A stretch of 64,000 nucleotides of DNA, from NCBI GenBank assembly GCA_965240365.1, contig OZ251218.1, positions 3,599,641 to 3,663,640 on the forward strand, in the 5' to 3' direction. The translations under genes were made by a program, and so were the position numbers. The first letter of the stretch is position 1. Every line of letters begins with the position of its first letter. Shown piece after piece: positions 1 through 8,677 of this stretch. Source of the stretch: G965240365 sp965240365 (GTDB lineage: Bacteria; Pseudomonadota; Gammaproteobacteria; Eutrophobiales; Eutrophobiaceae). Under the pieces are notes generated by a model, which worked only from the letters and a program-made list of their open reading frames with translations, had not been told where the DNA came from and made no database searches.

Positions 1-183
1 CGCGCCACGATAGGCATCTTCGCGCAGGGGTAAGGAGAGTGAGACCGGCAAAGCCTGCGCCCATTCCAGCCAGGATTCGTCATATCGAAACTCAATGGTG
101 CCGCTGGGCGCTTTAATGAGGCGACCGACATGGCGGTTGTTTAGATAGACCCTTAGCGGGATATATTGAGGACGACGACCCAT
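1..183 (-). CDS. hipA: HipA-type serine/threonine kinase toxin, N-terminal part (cut by window edge)
   Basis: Only the first 61 residues lie in the window; the gene continues beyond base 1. The peptide opens MGRRPQYIPLRVYLNNRHVG and continues with RLIKAPSGTIEFRYDESW and a segment LPVSLTLPLRE, which is the typical N-subdomain of HipA kinases (short beta-rich domain ending in a SLPL-type motif). Its ATG overlaps the hipB stop by one base (TAATG), so the two are translationally coupled as in other hipBA operons. HipA proteins phosphorylate aminoacyl-tRNA synthetases (GltX in E. coli) and are neutralised by HipB. Catalytic residues lie outside the window, so activity cannot be judged. Confidence 0.85.
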   Translation of the reverse strand, partial: MGRRPQYIPLRVYLNNRHVGRLIKAPSGTIEFRYDESWLEWAQALPVSLSLPLREDAYRGA

Positions 184-434
184 TAGAATAGGTCCTCAAT
201 GTCCAAAGTGTGGCCCTTTGAGCGCGCGGTAATCTGAAATTCGAGATCAAGCGCCGCGAGAACGGCAAGGATCGTCTCCAGCCGGGTTGCCGGGTTGCCG
301 TTTTCAATCAGCGAGATAGTCTCTTGTCGGAGTCCGGAATTCTCGCCAAGCCGTGTTTGGCTCCAGCCGCGCTTCTTGCGCGCGCGCCGAACCAGGTTAC
401 CGATTTGCTTTGGTGTGCGTGCGATATCAGTCAT
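183..434 (-). CDS. hipB: HipB-type antitoxin, XRE-family helix-turn-helix protein
   Basis: An 83-residue DNA-binding protein with a Cro/C1-type helix-turn-helix at about residues 10-65 (IGNLVRRARKKRGWSQTRLG, then a recognition helix around QETISLIENG). It is expected to bind its own promoter and to neutralise HipA, whose gene follows with a one-base overlap. I chose the ATG at 434 (MTDIARTPKQIG). An upstream ATG at 494 would give 103 residues, but that extension would place the palindromic operator at 452-478 inside the coding region and adds sequence not usual for HipB. The C-terminus (HTLDIEDLF) resembles the flexible tail of HipB proteins. Confidence 0.85.
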   Translation of the reverse strand: MTDIARTPKQIGNLVRRARKKRGWSQTRLGENSGLRQETISLIENGNPATRLETILAVLAALDLEFQITARSKGHTLDIEDLF

Positions 435-451
435 TTGGAAATTATGCCTCG

Positions 452-478
452 ATTCCGATAAATCGTCAATATCGGAAT
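452..478. promoter_or_regulatory. Palindromic operator upstream of hipBA
   Basis: A perfect inverted repeat, ATTCCGATA - 9 nt - TATCGGAAT, lies 18 bases upstream of the chosen hipB start. HipB-type antitoxins autoregulate by binding such palindromes at their promoter, so this is the best operator candidate. Binding is inferred from position and symmetry only. Confidence 0.55.
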
Positions 479-556
479 TGACGCATAAGCCCATTTTATG
501 GGCTATGAGCGATAAGTTATCTTTATCATGTCTGGCGTATGTTCTGAGCCGAATAA

Positions 557-588
557 CCCTGTCAGCAATCTCCGGCAGGGCTGTTTTT
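557..588 (+). terminator. Rho-independent terminator-like hairpin
   Basis: A CCCTG...CAGGG stem with additional pairing (CCCTGtCaG / CcGgCAGGG) is followed by CTGTTTTTA on the plus strand. No plus-strand gene is visible upstream, since hipBA is divergent, so it may end a short transcript starting in the hip promoter region or be left from a lost gene. Confidence 0.4.
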
Positions 589-748
589 ATGCCTCTTTAT
601 GAATTCCGAGTGGGTTAAGCCGCATGTGGATTGAGTGTGCAGAAAATGGCATGGACCTGTCTGCCTGTAGCAGGCAGCCTGCCTCCGTCATGGTTATCAA
701 TTATGCCAGAATTATTGCATTACCCATTCAGATTTTAAAAGAGGCATT
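589..748. mobile_element. MITE-like element, copy A (internally deleted, 160 bp)
   Basis: The copy has perfect 10-bp terminal inverted repeats, ATGCCTCTTT and AAAGAGGCAT. Its left arm (AAGCCGCATGTGGATTGAG...) and right arm (AATTATGCCAGAATTATTGC...) match the arms of the larger copies at 16736-17136 and 20266-20580, but most of their interior is missing. It encodes no protein. Confidence 0.7.
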
Positions 749-823
749 AAATGAATTCCAGCTTTCGCCTGCCTGCGCCAAGCCAAAACAGCAACGCTAA
801 AAATAATTTCCTGTTTTTATAAA

Positions 824-846
824 AATGAACTTGCGAATCATTCATA
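824..846. promoter_or_regulatory. Possible Fur box upstream of the AraC regulator
   Basis: AATGAACTTGCGAATCATTC carries an AATGA/TCATT inverted pair. The half TTGCGAATCATTC resembles iron-regulated promoters of siderophore uptake genes. It lies about 100 bp upstream of the AraC gene that starts the iron-uptake island. The match to a canonical 19-bp Fur box is partial. Confidence 0.35.
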
Positions 847-946
847 CTACCTCTAAACTGTGGTTTTGCAATTAACCAAAGACACGAGGATGTCATAATG
901 AAAACGTGTAGTCGGAGTTCAAACATGACTCATAGAGTTTAGAAAT

Positions 947-1939
947 TTGCAAGATCGGAACTCTCCAAATATAGAGGATGCACAGGCTTGTGCTCGGGTT
1001 GGCTGTCAGCTTTCTCCGCGTTATCTGGCTAAGTTTGCCCGGCAATGCGGATATCGCTGTGATTCCTCCTGCCTTTCATTTAGTGACATCGACATACCGG
1101 TTACCGAAGGCGTAATTTCTTCTACAAAACTACCTTGCGGCCTTCAGCTTCACTTCGGCGATCTCACCGCCAGTCGGGACAATGAGCAAGCGGCGATTAT
1201 CCCTCAATCTCTGACAACTATTCTAAGGCTGGGCGGCCACCCCACACGGTATCGCTTGGGATCTATCGATCATATACTCGAACCCGAGGCCGCGATTGTG
1301 GTCACGGCAGCAGATTATGCGCGCTTATCGGCCGAGTACCGGCAAGGGGATCAGTCCCGAAGCTTCGTTCTTTATACCAGCCCGGATCGCATCGATGATG
1401 ATGATCTGGCAGAGCAGCTTTATCGGAAATTGAACACCACGGACATCAAACCGCTCTCTGTAAACGATCGGGTTCGCGCCTTGACAAACGAACTCTTTAC
1501 CGTATGCCATACCGGACCTATCGAACAGCTTCTAGCCGAAAGCTGTGCGCTTGAGATTCTGGCGCGCGGTCTTTCGGACGATATACCTTATTACGGCGTA
1601 TCAAGGATGGGTATGAGTACGGGCGATGTTGCAGGCATTCAGCGGGTGCGCGAGTTGATCTTGTCTAACATCAAAGCAGATCATCGACTTTGTGATCTTG
1701 CGCGCGTTGCCGGTATGAGCGTGACAAGCCTCAAGTCGAAATTCTCGTCTATTGTTGGTCAATCCGTATTTGAATTTCTACGTAATCAAAGACTTGAGCG
1801 CGCGCAGAAAGGATTGAAAGACGAGGGTTGGACGGTGAAGCAAGCTGCCTTTGCCGTCGGCTATGCTCACCCTAGCAATTTTTCAACCGCCTATCGCAAA
1901 CGATTTGGCATTACACCTTTGCAAACACGTTCCGAATAA
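947..1939 (+). CDS. AraC-family transcriptional regulator (PchR/YbtA-like)
   Basis: A 330-residue regulator with a divergent N-terminal ligand-sensing region and a C-terminal pair of helix-turn-helix motifs at about residues 230-328 (LCDLARVAGMSVTSLKSKF and VKQAAFAVGYAHPSNFSTAY, ending in the RFGITP signature). PchR and YbtA are AraC regulators that bind a ferric siderophore and activate its receptor and transporter genes; the neighbouring TonB receptor and twin ABC genes suit that role here. The only start permitted by the frame (an in-frame stop sits at 926-928) is TTG at 947 or an internal codon. The last 29 bases overlap the convergent cupin gene. The ligand is not evident from sequence. 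Confidence 0.85.
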   Translation: MQDRNSPNIEDAQACARVGCQLSPRYLAKFARQCGYRCDSSCLSFSDIDIPVTEGVISSTKLPCGLQLHFGDLTASRDNEQAAIIPQSLTTILRLGGHPTRYRLGSIDHILEPEAAIVVTAADYARLSAEYRQGDQSRSFVLYTSPDRIDDDDLAEQLYRKLNTTDIKPLSVNDRVRALTNELFTVCHTGPIEQLLAESCALEILARGLSDDIPYYGVSRMGMSTGDVAGIQRVRELILSNIKADHRLCDLARVAGMSVTSLKSKFSSIVGQSVFEFLRNQRLERAQKGLKDEGWTVKQAAFAVGYAHPSNFSTAYRKRFGITPLQTRSE

Positions 1940-2324
1940 TTTCTCCGCTTATCATAACGGCTTCGTGCATGTTCAAAAAGGCGCTAACCGCCTCATATTT
2001 TCCTGACATCCCAAGCAATGGCCGGAAAAGTCGGCCGATAATGCCGCGCAATTGGACCGGGGCATTTGCGACAACAAGGCAGATACAATCCTTATCGCTA
2101 TCGGCTACCGGACGATGTTCTACACATTCATCATGCTCGGCAATGTCGCCGCGTTGATAGGATCCGGCTTCACCCCAATATCCACCGTTTAGCACCAGCG
2201 TCATTTCCATGCCGCTGTGACCATGGCGCGGCATCGGTTTACCGGCAGATATCCGCAAAAGTCTGGCCGAAAAGCCCTCGCGGTCTTCGCTAATGCGGGT
2301 GTATTTGGCGCCACGACCCAGCAC
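1911..2324 (-). CDS. ChrR-like cupin-domain protein lacking the zinc anti-sigma domain
   Basis: A 137-residue cupin similar to the C-terminal half of ChrR-type anti-sigma factors, with the pattern RLLRISAGKPMPRHGHSGME, a TLVLNGGYWGEAGSYQRGD strand pair and EHRPVADSDKDCICLV. Histidines in PRHGHSG and EHRP and the nearby glutamates are the expected metal ligands. The usual N-terminal zinc-binding anti-sigma domain is absent: the frame upstream of the GTG start at 2324 meets a stop at 2346-2348. No ECF sigma gene is adjacent. It is either a stand-alone cupin sensor or a truncated ChrR. It runs convergent to the AraC gene with a 29-bp overlap at the 3' ends. Confidence 0.7.
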   Translation of the reverse strand: MLGRGAKYTRISEDREGFSARLLRISAGKPMPRHGHSGMEMTLVLNGGYWGEAGSYQRGDIAEHDECVEHRPVADSDKDCICLVVANAPVQLRGIIGRLFRPLLGMSGKYEAVSAFLNMHEAVMISGEIIRNVFAKV

Positions 2325-2472
2325 GATCGGAGCTTTCTTGATGTGTTAATCCTGTTATTTTTGAATACACATCCAGGAAAAACAGTTAAATAGATTACAC
2401 TTTTTAGATACGAAAAGACCGCTTTGAGCGTTCAAAACAGACTTCGACCACACAGGGTCGCTGGGCCCTCTT

Positions 2473-2514
2473 AGGCGTTGCCGGCTCTGAGCAAACGCCT
2501 TTCGGCTTTCCGAA
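2473..2514. promoter_or_regulatory. Inverted repeats in the TonB receptor promoter region
   Basis: The 250-bp space before the receptor contains AGGCGTT - 14 nt - AACGCCT (2473-2500), immediately followed by TTCGG - CTTT - CCGAA (2501-2514). Paired symmetric sites are what an AraC-type activator or another repressor could bind. No experimental basis; the remainder of 2349-2573 shows nothing recognisable. Confidence 0.3.
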
Positions 2515-2606
2515 TAGGTCAGGCTACTTGCTTCGACATTCTCTGAAAGTTTAAAATCCGCCAAGACGAAATTATGGCAGTGAGCTTTTTGCTACTTGGA
2601 GGACAA

Positions 2607-4853
2607 ATGAAGCGTCTTATCTTTAAGTCGAAAATGACCAATACCTGTCGGTATATTCAGCCCTGTCTTACGGTTTTGCTTTTTTCGGCGCTTACAGTCG
2701 CCCAGTTCCTCGGGGATCCGGCGCACGCCCAGACCGAAGCAGCGCCCCTTAAAGACGGTCCCGTCATTAAGCTTGATCCGATCAAAGTGACGGCGCGCAA
2801 ATTTGAGGAAGACCCACAGAATGTGCCGATTAGCACCACGGTGGTGGGCAAACAAGCGCTTGATGAGCGGCGTATCGACAATCTCGAAAGCGCGCTGCGC
2901 GAAGTGCCGGGTGTCGGCTTCAGTTCCTTAGGAGACGGACGCTCTACTTTCCTTTCCATCCGCGGCATCGGGCCGCTTTTAATGCCGATCGGTTACGACG
3001 ACACATCGACGGTAACCTATGTGGACGGGGTGCCGCAGCCGCTCTTCGGTTCGGATTTGAGTATCATCGGCGCTGAACGAATCGAAGTAATGCGCGGACC
3101 GCAGGGCACCGTATTCGGACGCAACACGCAGGCCGGAGCGATCAACATCGTCACGCAACAGCCCGGCGATCAGCTCGAATTTTCCGCCCGCAGCGAATTC
3201 GGCGCCGACCAGCACCGCCTTGGGCAGGCATCTGTTTCCGGACCCTTGAAGGGCGATACCCTGGCCGGCCGTCTGGCCGCGTCCTATTCCGGCGTCGACG
3301 GCGATGTCGATAATATCGCCCCGGGAACCGGTGATCTCGGCGAGGTAGAGACCGGCTCATTGCGCGGCTCGCTTATTTTCACGCCCGGCCTGGATACGAA
3401 GATAACGCTCAGCCTGTTTGGACAGCGCGACGATAATCGACCCTCAAACTTCGTGCTCAAGGGTAGAGCAGGTTTTCCGACAGTGGCCGCCGATCCCGAG
3501 GGAGGGGTCGATAGGAAATTGGCGGGCATGTCGCTGACGGCGAGCCATGATTTTTCTGACGTTACACTGACCTCGGTCACGGCTACCAACTATTATAAAT
3601 ATTCGGGTTTTACGAACAATTCAGAGGGGCTAACCTTTTCACAGGTGTTCAGCCGTCCGGTCAAAGCGTATCTACCGGCCACCGATTACTCCGATATCGA
3701 CGAACGGCAGACAAGCTTTTACCAGGAAGTTCGTCTCAGCAGTGAAGATCAAGCCGACATACTCTGGGTCGGAGGCTTGGCTTACTATCATGACGATTTC
3801 GAGCGCGATGACTTCTGGAAATCTGCTTTATTCGCATCGACGAACGGTACGCGGAACAATGACTACTCAAACGACAGTTATGCCGTCTTCGGAGAAATGA
3901 CGGCGCCGGCGCCCGGCATTGAGAAACTGAAGTTCACAACGGGGCTGCGCTACACGCGCGACGAAAAGAAATACAAAGCCAGTTATCGCTCAAACGGCTT
4001 TCCCGGAACGGCGCCGAGTTTCAATCAGTCGGGTTCGCTCGACTTCAATCTTATCACCGGGCGCATCATCTTGAGCTATGAATTGGCGGAGACATCGAGC
4101 CTCTATGCAAGCGTCTCTCGCGGCGCCAGGAGCGGCGGCTTCCCGAACTTTACCAGCAACGCTGCAACGGGCAAGCGTGACAAACCTTACGACAAATCCA
4201 CTTCCTGGGCCTATGAGATTGGCAGTAAGAATCTGCTGCTTGACGGCGATATGCGGCTTAATGCATCGCTTTTCTTTAACGATGTAAAGGATAACCAGCT
4301 TGCCGTCTTCGACTCTAAGTCCTTTACCCTTTCGCCCAAGTCAATTGATACAGAGAGCTATGGGGCCGAATTAGAGATTGGATATCGACTAATGCCCGGT
4401 CTCGACCTACTTGGCAGCGCCGCATTAATGCGTGCGAAAATCAAGAATATTTCCGCCGATATCGCCGCTCTTACCAAGGCGAAGAACGGCAATCGCGTGT
4501 CGAGCGCGCCGAATTTTACTTCCAGCGTCAGCTTGCAGTACCGCACATCGGCAGAAATACTTAATTTATCAAATGATGCCGATCTCTTCGGCCTGGTACA
4601 GCACCAATATATCGGCGCGCGCGCAGGCGATGTCGGCAACAAATTGAAGCTGAACGACTATCATGTTTTGAATGCCCGCCTCGGCCTGGAATTCGATCAG
4701 TTCGACATCTATATGTTCGGCCAGAACATCACCAATGCACGGCCGGAATACATAGGTATTCACTACGGAAAAACACCGTTCAGTAAAGAAGCACATACAG
4801 TGTCCATCGGCCATGGCCGCGTTGTCGGCATTGGTATGCAGTTTCGTTTTTAG
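2607..4853 (+). CDS. TonB-dependent outer-membrane receptor (siderophore type)
   Basis: A 748-residue outer-membrane receptor. It has a signal peptide ending near AHA-QTEA, a TonB-box-like segment (IKLDPIKVTARK), a plug domain at about residues 60-180 (VPISTTVVG, FLSIRGIG, VYVDGVPQ-like TYVDGVPQPLFGSD, IEVMRGPQGTVFGRNTQAGA) and a 22-strand-type barrel ending in the expected aromatic residue (GIGMQFRF). I chose ATG 2607 because GGAGG lies four bases upstream of it (GGAGGACAAATG); the longer frame from 2574 has no such site. With the AraC regulator upstream and the ABC pair downstream it forms an uptake unit resembling ybtA/fyuA/ybtPQ. It ends at a strong hairpin. Substrate is unknown. Confidence 0.92.
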   Translation: MKRLIFKSKMTNTCRYIQPCLTVLLFSALTVAQFLGDPAHAQTEAAPLKDGPVIKLDPIKVTARKFEEDPQNVPISTTVVGKQALDERRIDNLESALREVPGVGFSSLGDGRSTFLSIRGIGPLLMPIGYDDTSTVTYVDGVPQPLFGSDLSIIGAERIEVMRGPQGTVFGRNTQAGAINIVTQQPGDQLEFSARSEFGADQHRLGQASVSGPLKGDTLAGRLAASYSGVDGDVDNIAPGTGDLGEVETGSLRGSLIFTPGLDTKITLSLFGQRDDNRPSNFVLKGRAGFPTVAADPEGGVDRKLAGMSLTASHDFSDVTLTSVTATNYYKYSGFTNNSEGLTFSQVFSRPVKAYLPATDYSDIDERQTSFYQEVRLSSEDQADILWVGGLAYYHDDFERDDFWKSALFASTNGTRNNDYSNDSYAVFGEMTAPAPGIEKLKFTTGLRYTRDEKKYKASYRSNGFPGTAPSFNQSGSLDFNLITGRIILSYELAETSSLYASVSRGARSGGFPNFTSNAATGKRDKPYDKSTSWAYEIGSKNLLLDGDMRLNASLFFNDVKDNQLAVFDSKSFTLSPKSIDTESYGAELEIGYRLMPGLDLLGSAALMRAKIKNISADIAALTKAKNGNRVSSAPNFTSSVSLQYRTSAEILNLSNDADLFGLVQHQYIGARAGDVGNKLKLNDYHVLNARLGLEFDQFDIYMFGQNITNARPEYIGIHYGKTPFSKEAHTVSIGHGRVVGIGMQFRF

Positions 4854-4910
4854 AGAACCAGGCGTTGACACGGGATTCTGCGTGTTAACCGCGCGTTCAA
4901 TCGCAACCCG

Positions 4911-4938
4911 GGCCCTCGGCGCATAGGCGCCGAGGGCC
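4911..4938. terminator. Strong hairpin between convergent receptor and ABC genes
   Basis: A perfect 12-bp stem (GGCCCTCGGCGC / GCGCCGAGGGCC) with a four-base ATAG loop. It sits between the 3' ends of the receptor (+) and the ABC pair (-) and could act in both directions. The following bases are only moderately T-rich (GTTGTGGTTT). Confidence 0.6.
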
Positions 4939-5041
4939 GTTGTGGTTTGGAGCATCATGGTAGCGGCGCAGCTATCAGAACAGTTCGTACAGAAATCCAC
5001 CTACAAAGAGGCGCGCGGGCTATTCGTGCCGCATTTCCGGC

Positions 5042-6781
5042 TTACTTCAGCCGCCAACCTTCGATGGCAGCGCGTGCCTGCCAAAAATCCGCATAACGTC
5101 CACCTGCGGTCAGCAATGTCTGATGAGTCCCTTGCTCAACGATACGATGATCGTCAACGAACAAAATAAGATCCGCATCTGCGGTGGTTCCAATCCGATG
5201 CGTAATCACCAGGAGCGTCACAGATCCATGAAGACTGCGAAGGCTTGCGGTGATGGCCGCTTCGTTTGCGGCATCCAGCGCACTTGTCACTTCATCGAAA
5301 AGCAGGATCGGCGCAGGCTTCAATAAAGCCCTTGCAATCGAGACACGTTGACGCTCACCGCCTGAAAGCAGAAACCCCCCTTCCCCGACCTGGCTATCCC
5401 AGCCATTGGGAAGGCAGGCAACCACCTCTTCCAATCGCGCCAAACTCCCGACACGTTGGAGTTCGGCTTCACTTGCCTCGGGCCTGCCGAGCAGAACATT
5501 GTCGCGCAATGTCCCCGAGAACAGATACGTATCCTGGAAGACAGGGGCAATCAGACCGCTTAGCTGCCCGCTATCAAGTTCCCGCAGATCAACGCCCCCC
5601 ACGCGGATACTGCCTTGATCGGGATCATAGAAACGGGCAAGTAGGCGCAGGATCGTGGTCTTGCCCGCCCCCGATGGCCCGACCAGCACAGTGGTGGTCT
5701 TCGCCGGCAGCGACAGGCTGACATCATCAAGGACGGGATTATCGCCAGCATAGCCAAAACTGACGCGATCAAAGCTGACGTCAAATGTGCTCGGCCCGAC
5801 TGCGGGAGCGGCAGGTTCCGGTAAGGGCGACGCATCAAGAACCGCCTCCGTCGCATCGATATGGGCGGTGGCCATGCGCATGGCGGTACCATGCGCGGCA
5901 ATTTCGGTCAAAGGTTCGATGATACGGTTGACCAAAACGAGCATCGCGACCAGCGTCACGACATGATCCGGATCGGCGCCGCCGAGAGACACGTAAGTCA
6001 CGATTGCCATAAAGGCGAGAAAACCGGCTTGCGCGACCCAGGAATTGGCCAGAAGCGGCGGCAATACCAGCCATAATTGGCGGCGGCTTGCCTTGCTTTG
6101 TGCCTCAAGGGCGGCATCGAACACCATGTGCCCGCGCTCTCCCAGGCCATGAGCGCGCAAAACCAACTGGCTTTGCGCAAATTCCAGCATGCGGTCGCTG
6201 GCATCGGCGGCAGCGGCATGAAGGGTACGATCGGCCGCGCGACCCAGCTTACCGGCCCACCAATACACCAGGGCGATCGCCGGAAAAACGATGCTTGCCG
6301 TAAGTGCGACGCGCCAATCGTAAAAAAACATGGCCGCGACGATGATCAACGGCGTCACCACGGCACGGATCAGCGGTGTCAGTTGGCGCAAGGGCAGTCC
6401 CATCATCGCCATTAAATCCTGGCTGAGCGTCTTGCCGAGCCGACTGGTATGCGTCGGGGTAAACCACCCCAGCGGCAGCCCGGCCACGTGATCACCGATG
6501 CGATGGCGCAGTGTTTGCAGCAGGCCGGTCGCAATCTGAAAACCGCCGAGCGTGGCGTAATAATTGAGCAACCATGTCAGCAGCGTGCCGATTAACAACA
6601 GCCCCAGCCAGGGCAGCGCTATTTGAATGTCACCGCCTAACAACGCCCGTATCACAGGCAAGACAAGCGAGAAAGTCAAACCCTGTGCAATGCAGTAAAT
6701 GAGCGTTATCGAAAGATAACGCCGCAAGACGGGCCGTTGACCCGGCCCCATCAATCGGGCCAGACGTCGTATAAGCTTCAT
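5042..6781 (-). CDS. Half-size ABC transporter, permease-ATPase fusion (YbtQ/IrtB-like)
   Basis: A 579-residue inner-membrane protein. The N-terminal type IV-fold transmembrane domain with about six helices spans residues 20-300. The C-terminal ATPase has Walker A GPSGAGKT (368-375), Q-loop at 416 (VFQDTYLF), signature LSGGE (472-476), Walker B ILLFDE (492-497) and an H-loop in VITHR. YbtPQ and IrtAB are heterodimers with an exporter fold that import ferric siderophores; a TonB receptor and AraC regulator beside this pair argue for import rather than drug export. Its start overlaps the stop of the upstream partner by four bases (ATGA), so both subunits are probably made together. Confidence 0.88.
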   Translation of the reverse strand: MKLIRRLARLMGPGQRPVLRRYLSITLIYCIAQGLTFSLVLPVIRALLGGDIQIALPWLGLLLIGTLLTWLLNYYATLGGFQIATGLLQTLRHRIGDHVAGLPLGWFTPTHTSRLGKTLSQDLMAMMGLPLRQLTPLIRAVVTPLIIVAAMFFYDWRVALTASIVFPAIALVYWWAGKLGRAADRTLHAAAADASDRMLEFAQSQLVLRAHGLGERGHMVFDAALEAQSKASRRQLWLVLPPLLANSWVAQAGFLAFMAIVTYVSLGGADPDHVVTLVAMLVLVNRIIEPLTEIAAHGTAMRMATAHIDATEAVLDASPLPEPAAPAVGPSTFDVSFDRVSFGYAGDNPVLDDVSLSLPAKTTTVLVGPSGAGKTTILRLLARFYDPDQGSIRVGGVDLRELDSGQLSGLIAPVFQDTYLFSGTLRDNVLLGRPEASEAELQRVGSLARLEEVVACLPNGWDSQVGEGGFLLSGGERQRVSIARALLKPAPILLFDEVTSALDAANEAAITASLRSLHGSVTLLVITHRIGTTADADLILFVDDHRIVEQGTHQTLLTAGGRYADFWQARAAIEGWRLK

Positions 6782-8559
6782 GATGTCACCTTGCTATCGG
6801 GGGGCTCAGCGCCCGCCGCCTGCCAGAGCCTTGCGTATTCTCCCCGTCGGGCGAGCAGCGCTTCATGTGTTCCTGTTTCAACGATCGACCCTTTGGAAAG
6901 CACCACGATAGAATCGGCGCTGACGATGCTCTCAAGCCGATGCGCGATGACCAGAACGCTGCGCGAGCTATCGCGCGATGCGAGCAGAGTGCTCAAGCTC
7001 TCCTGGATAGCGGCTTCGGATTCGACATCGGTATGGGCCGTTGCCTCATCCAGCACCAGAATAGCCGGATCAAGCAGAAAGGCGCGCGCTATACTGATCC
7101 GCTGCGCCTCGCCGCCGGAAAAAGCAGCGTCTTCGCCAACAACCGACTGATAGCCACGCGGCAAGCGTAGAATCCGATCGTGAATATTCGCGGCTTTGGC
7201 GGCGGCTTCGATATCCGCATCGCCGGCTTCGGGCCGCCCCAGGGCGATATTGTCTTTGACGGACAGACGCAAAAGCCGCACGTCCTGGAGCACAAAACCG
7301 ACCTGGTGATAGAAGTCGCGCGAATCGATCCTGGGAATATCCACCCCCCCGAGCATGATTTGACCGCCGGTCGGGGCATAAAGACGCAGTAACAGCTTTG
7401 CCAAAGTAGACTTGCCGGAACCGGAAGGCCCAACCAGCGCCGTCACGCTTCCCGGCGTTAGCGTCAAAGATATGTTGCGTAGAACGTCACGCTCGCCGTC
7501 GAAAGAGAAAGATACGGTATCAAACCGGACATCACACCCGGCGGGGCGCTGCTTTTCGACCGGCTCTACCTGCTGCGGAATTGCCAGCAACGCATGCAGC
7601 CTCGCCAGCGCATCACGGGATTTTTGCAGTGATTGCGCCTCATTCATTAAGCTTGTGATCGGGATCGATATCCCAAGCCCGAGCACGATAAACGTCAAAA
7701 ACTGCCAAGGCTCAATCCAGGCCTGTGTGATAAACAGCGTGCCACAACCCAGCATGAGGGTGAGCAAAGTAACCGGAGACACCAGGAGCGAAGCCAGCGT
7801 TTCGGGGGTTATAAGAGGGCGCGCCCAACCGAAATAGAAATCCTCGAAATCGTCAATCGCTTTGCGATAGGCACGATGCGCCTTATTCGCAGAGCCATAA
7901 AATTTGATCACGGAGATCCCTTGAACGAATTCGACGACCGCTTGGTTGATCTGTTCCAAAGCCCGCGTATAAAGCGCCATCTTATCGGCGCTACAGGCCT
8001 TAAAGATATGCCGGTAAAGCAAGATGAAACCGACAAGCGGCAGCATAATGACAAGCGCTAAGCGCCAATCCACCCAGAAGAGATACGCATAAACCAGAAA
8101 AGCCGTGGTTATTGCATTTGTCAGATCGGTGTAGGAATGGGCGATAAGGTGATGCAGGGCCGTAACGTCATCTTGCATCGCTTGTTTGATGCGCCCGCTG
8201 TTATTATCGGAAAACCACCCAAGCGGCGCATGCGCAAGGCGCTCGGCCAAACGCCGCCTCAGGCTGAGGGCAAAGGCATTATCGGCGAGATGGGTCATCA
8301 GATCGGCAAGCCCCCGCAACATCAACCCCGCGCTCAGACAAGCAGAGGACAAAATCACGATTTGCCAAAGATCGTCAGCGCCGCTTTGTTCAAGAAGTGA
8401 ACGGGCAAGCTGGGTAATGCCGATCAGGGGCCCAAGCACAAGCGCCGATGACAGAAATTGCAACGCCATGGCAAGACCGATCCACAGGCGAACCGGCACA
8501 AGCAAACTCCCGGGGGAAGAGGCTCCAGCCGCCTGAGCGCTATTTTGACTCGGTTTCAT
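6778..8559 (-). CDS. Half-size ABC transporter, permease-ATPase fusion (YbtP/IrtA-like)
   Basis: A 593-residue partner of the next gene, with six predicted membrane segments in residues 25-310 and an ATPase domain with Walker A GPSGSGKS (377-384), signature FSGGE (480-484) and Walker B ILVLDE (500-505). The signature is FSGGE rather than LSGGE, and the two subunits have different sequences, as expected of a heterodimer. The siderophore-interacting domain fused to mycobacterial IrtA is absent. It is first in the operon; the 118 bp between it and the divergent receptor fragment hold its promoter, in which I recognised no clear Fur box. Proposed role: import of the ferric siderophore delivered by a TonB receptor. 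Confidence 0.87.
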   Translation of the reverse strand: MKPSQNSAQAAGASSPGSLLVPVRLWIGLAMALQFLSSALVLGPLIGITQLARSLLEQSGADDLWQIVILSSACLSAGLMLRGLADLMTHLADNAFALSLRRRLAERLAHAPLGWFSDNNSGRIKQAMQDDVTALHHLIAHSYTDLTNAITTAFLVYAYLFWVDWRLALVIMLPLVGFILLYRHIFKACSADKMALYTRALEQINQAVVEFVQGISVIKFYGSANKAHRAYRKAIDDFEDFYFGWARPLITPETLASLLVSPVTLLTLMLGCGTLFITQAWIEPWQFLTFIVLGLGISIPITSLMNEAQSLQKSRDALARLHALLAIPQQVEPVEKQRPAGCDVRFDTVSFSFDGERDVLRNISLTLTPGSVTALVGPSGSGKSTLAKLLLRLYAPTGGQIMLGGVDIPRIDSRDFYHQVGFVLQDVRLLRLSVKDNIALGRPEAGDADIEAAAKAANIHDRILRLPRGYQSVVGEDAAFSGGEAQRISIARAFLLDPAILVLDEATAHTDVESEAAIQESLSTLLASRDSSRSVLVIAHRLESIVSADSIVVLSKGSIVETGTHEALLARRGEYARLWQAAGAEPPDSKVTS

Positions 8560-8677
8560 CTCCGTTATCCATCACAATCTTACACGAGAGCCGGTTCGGG
8601 AATACATAGACAGCACGAAATAATTTAGAAATATCGATTATAAAATACCGACACTCCCGGAACCAGTCGCTTAACCT

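Noticed and set aside
2355..2564. 69-codon minus-strand frame upstream of the cupin gene as its missing zinc domain
   Set aside because: It lacks the histidine-cysteine zinc motif of ChrR and is not in frame with the cupin.
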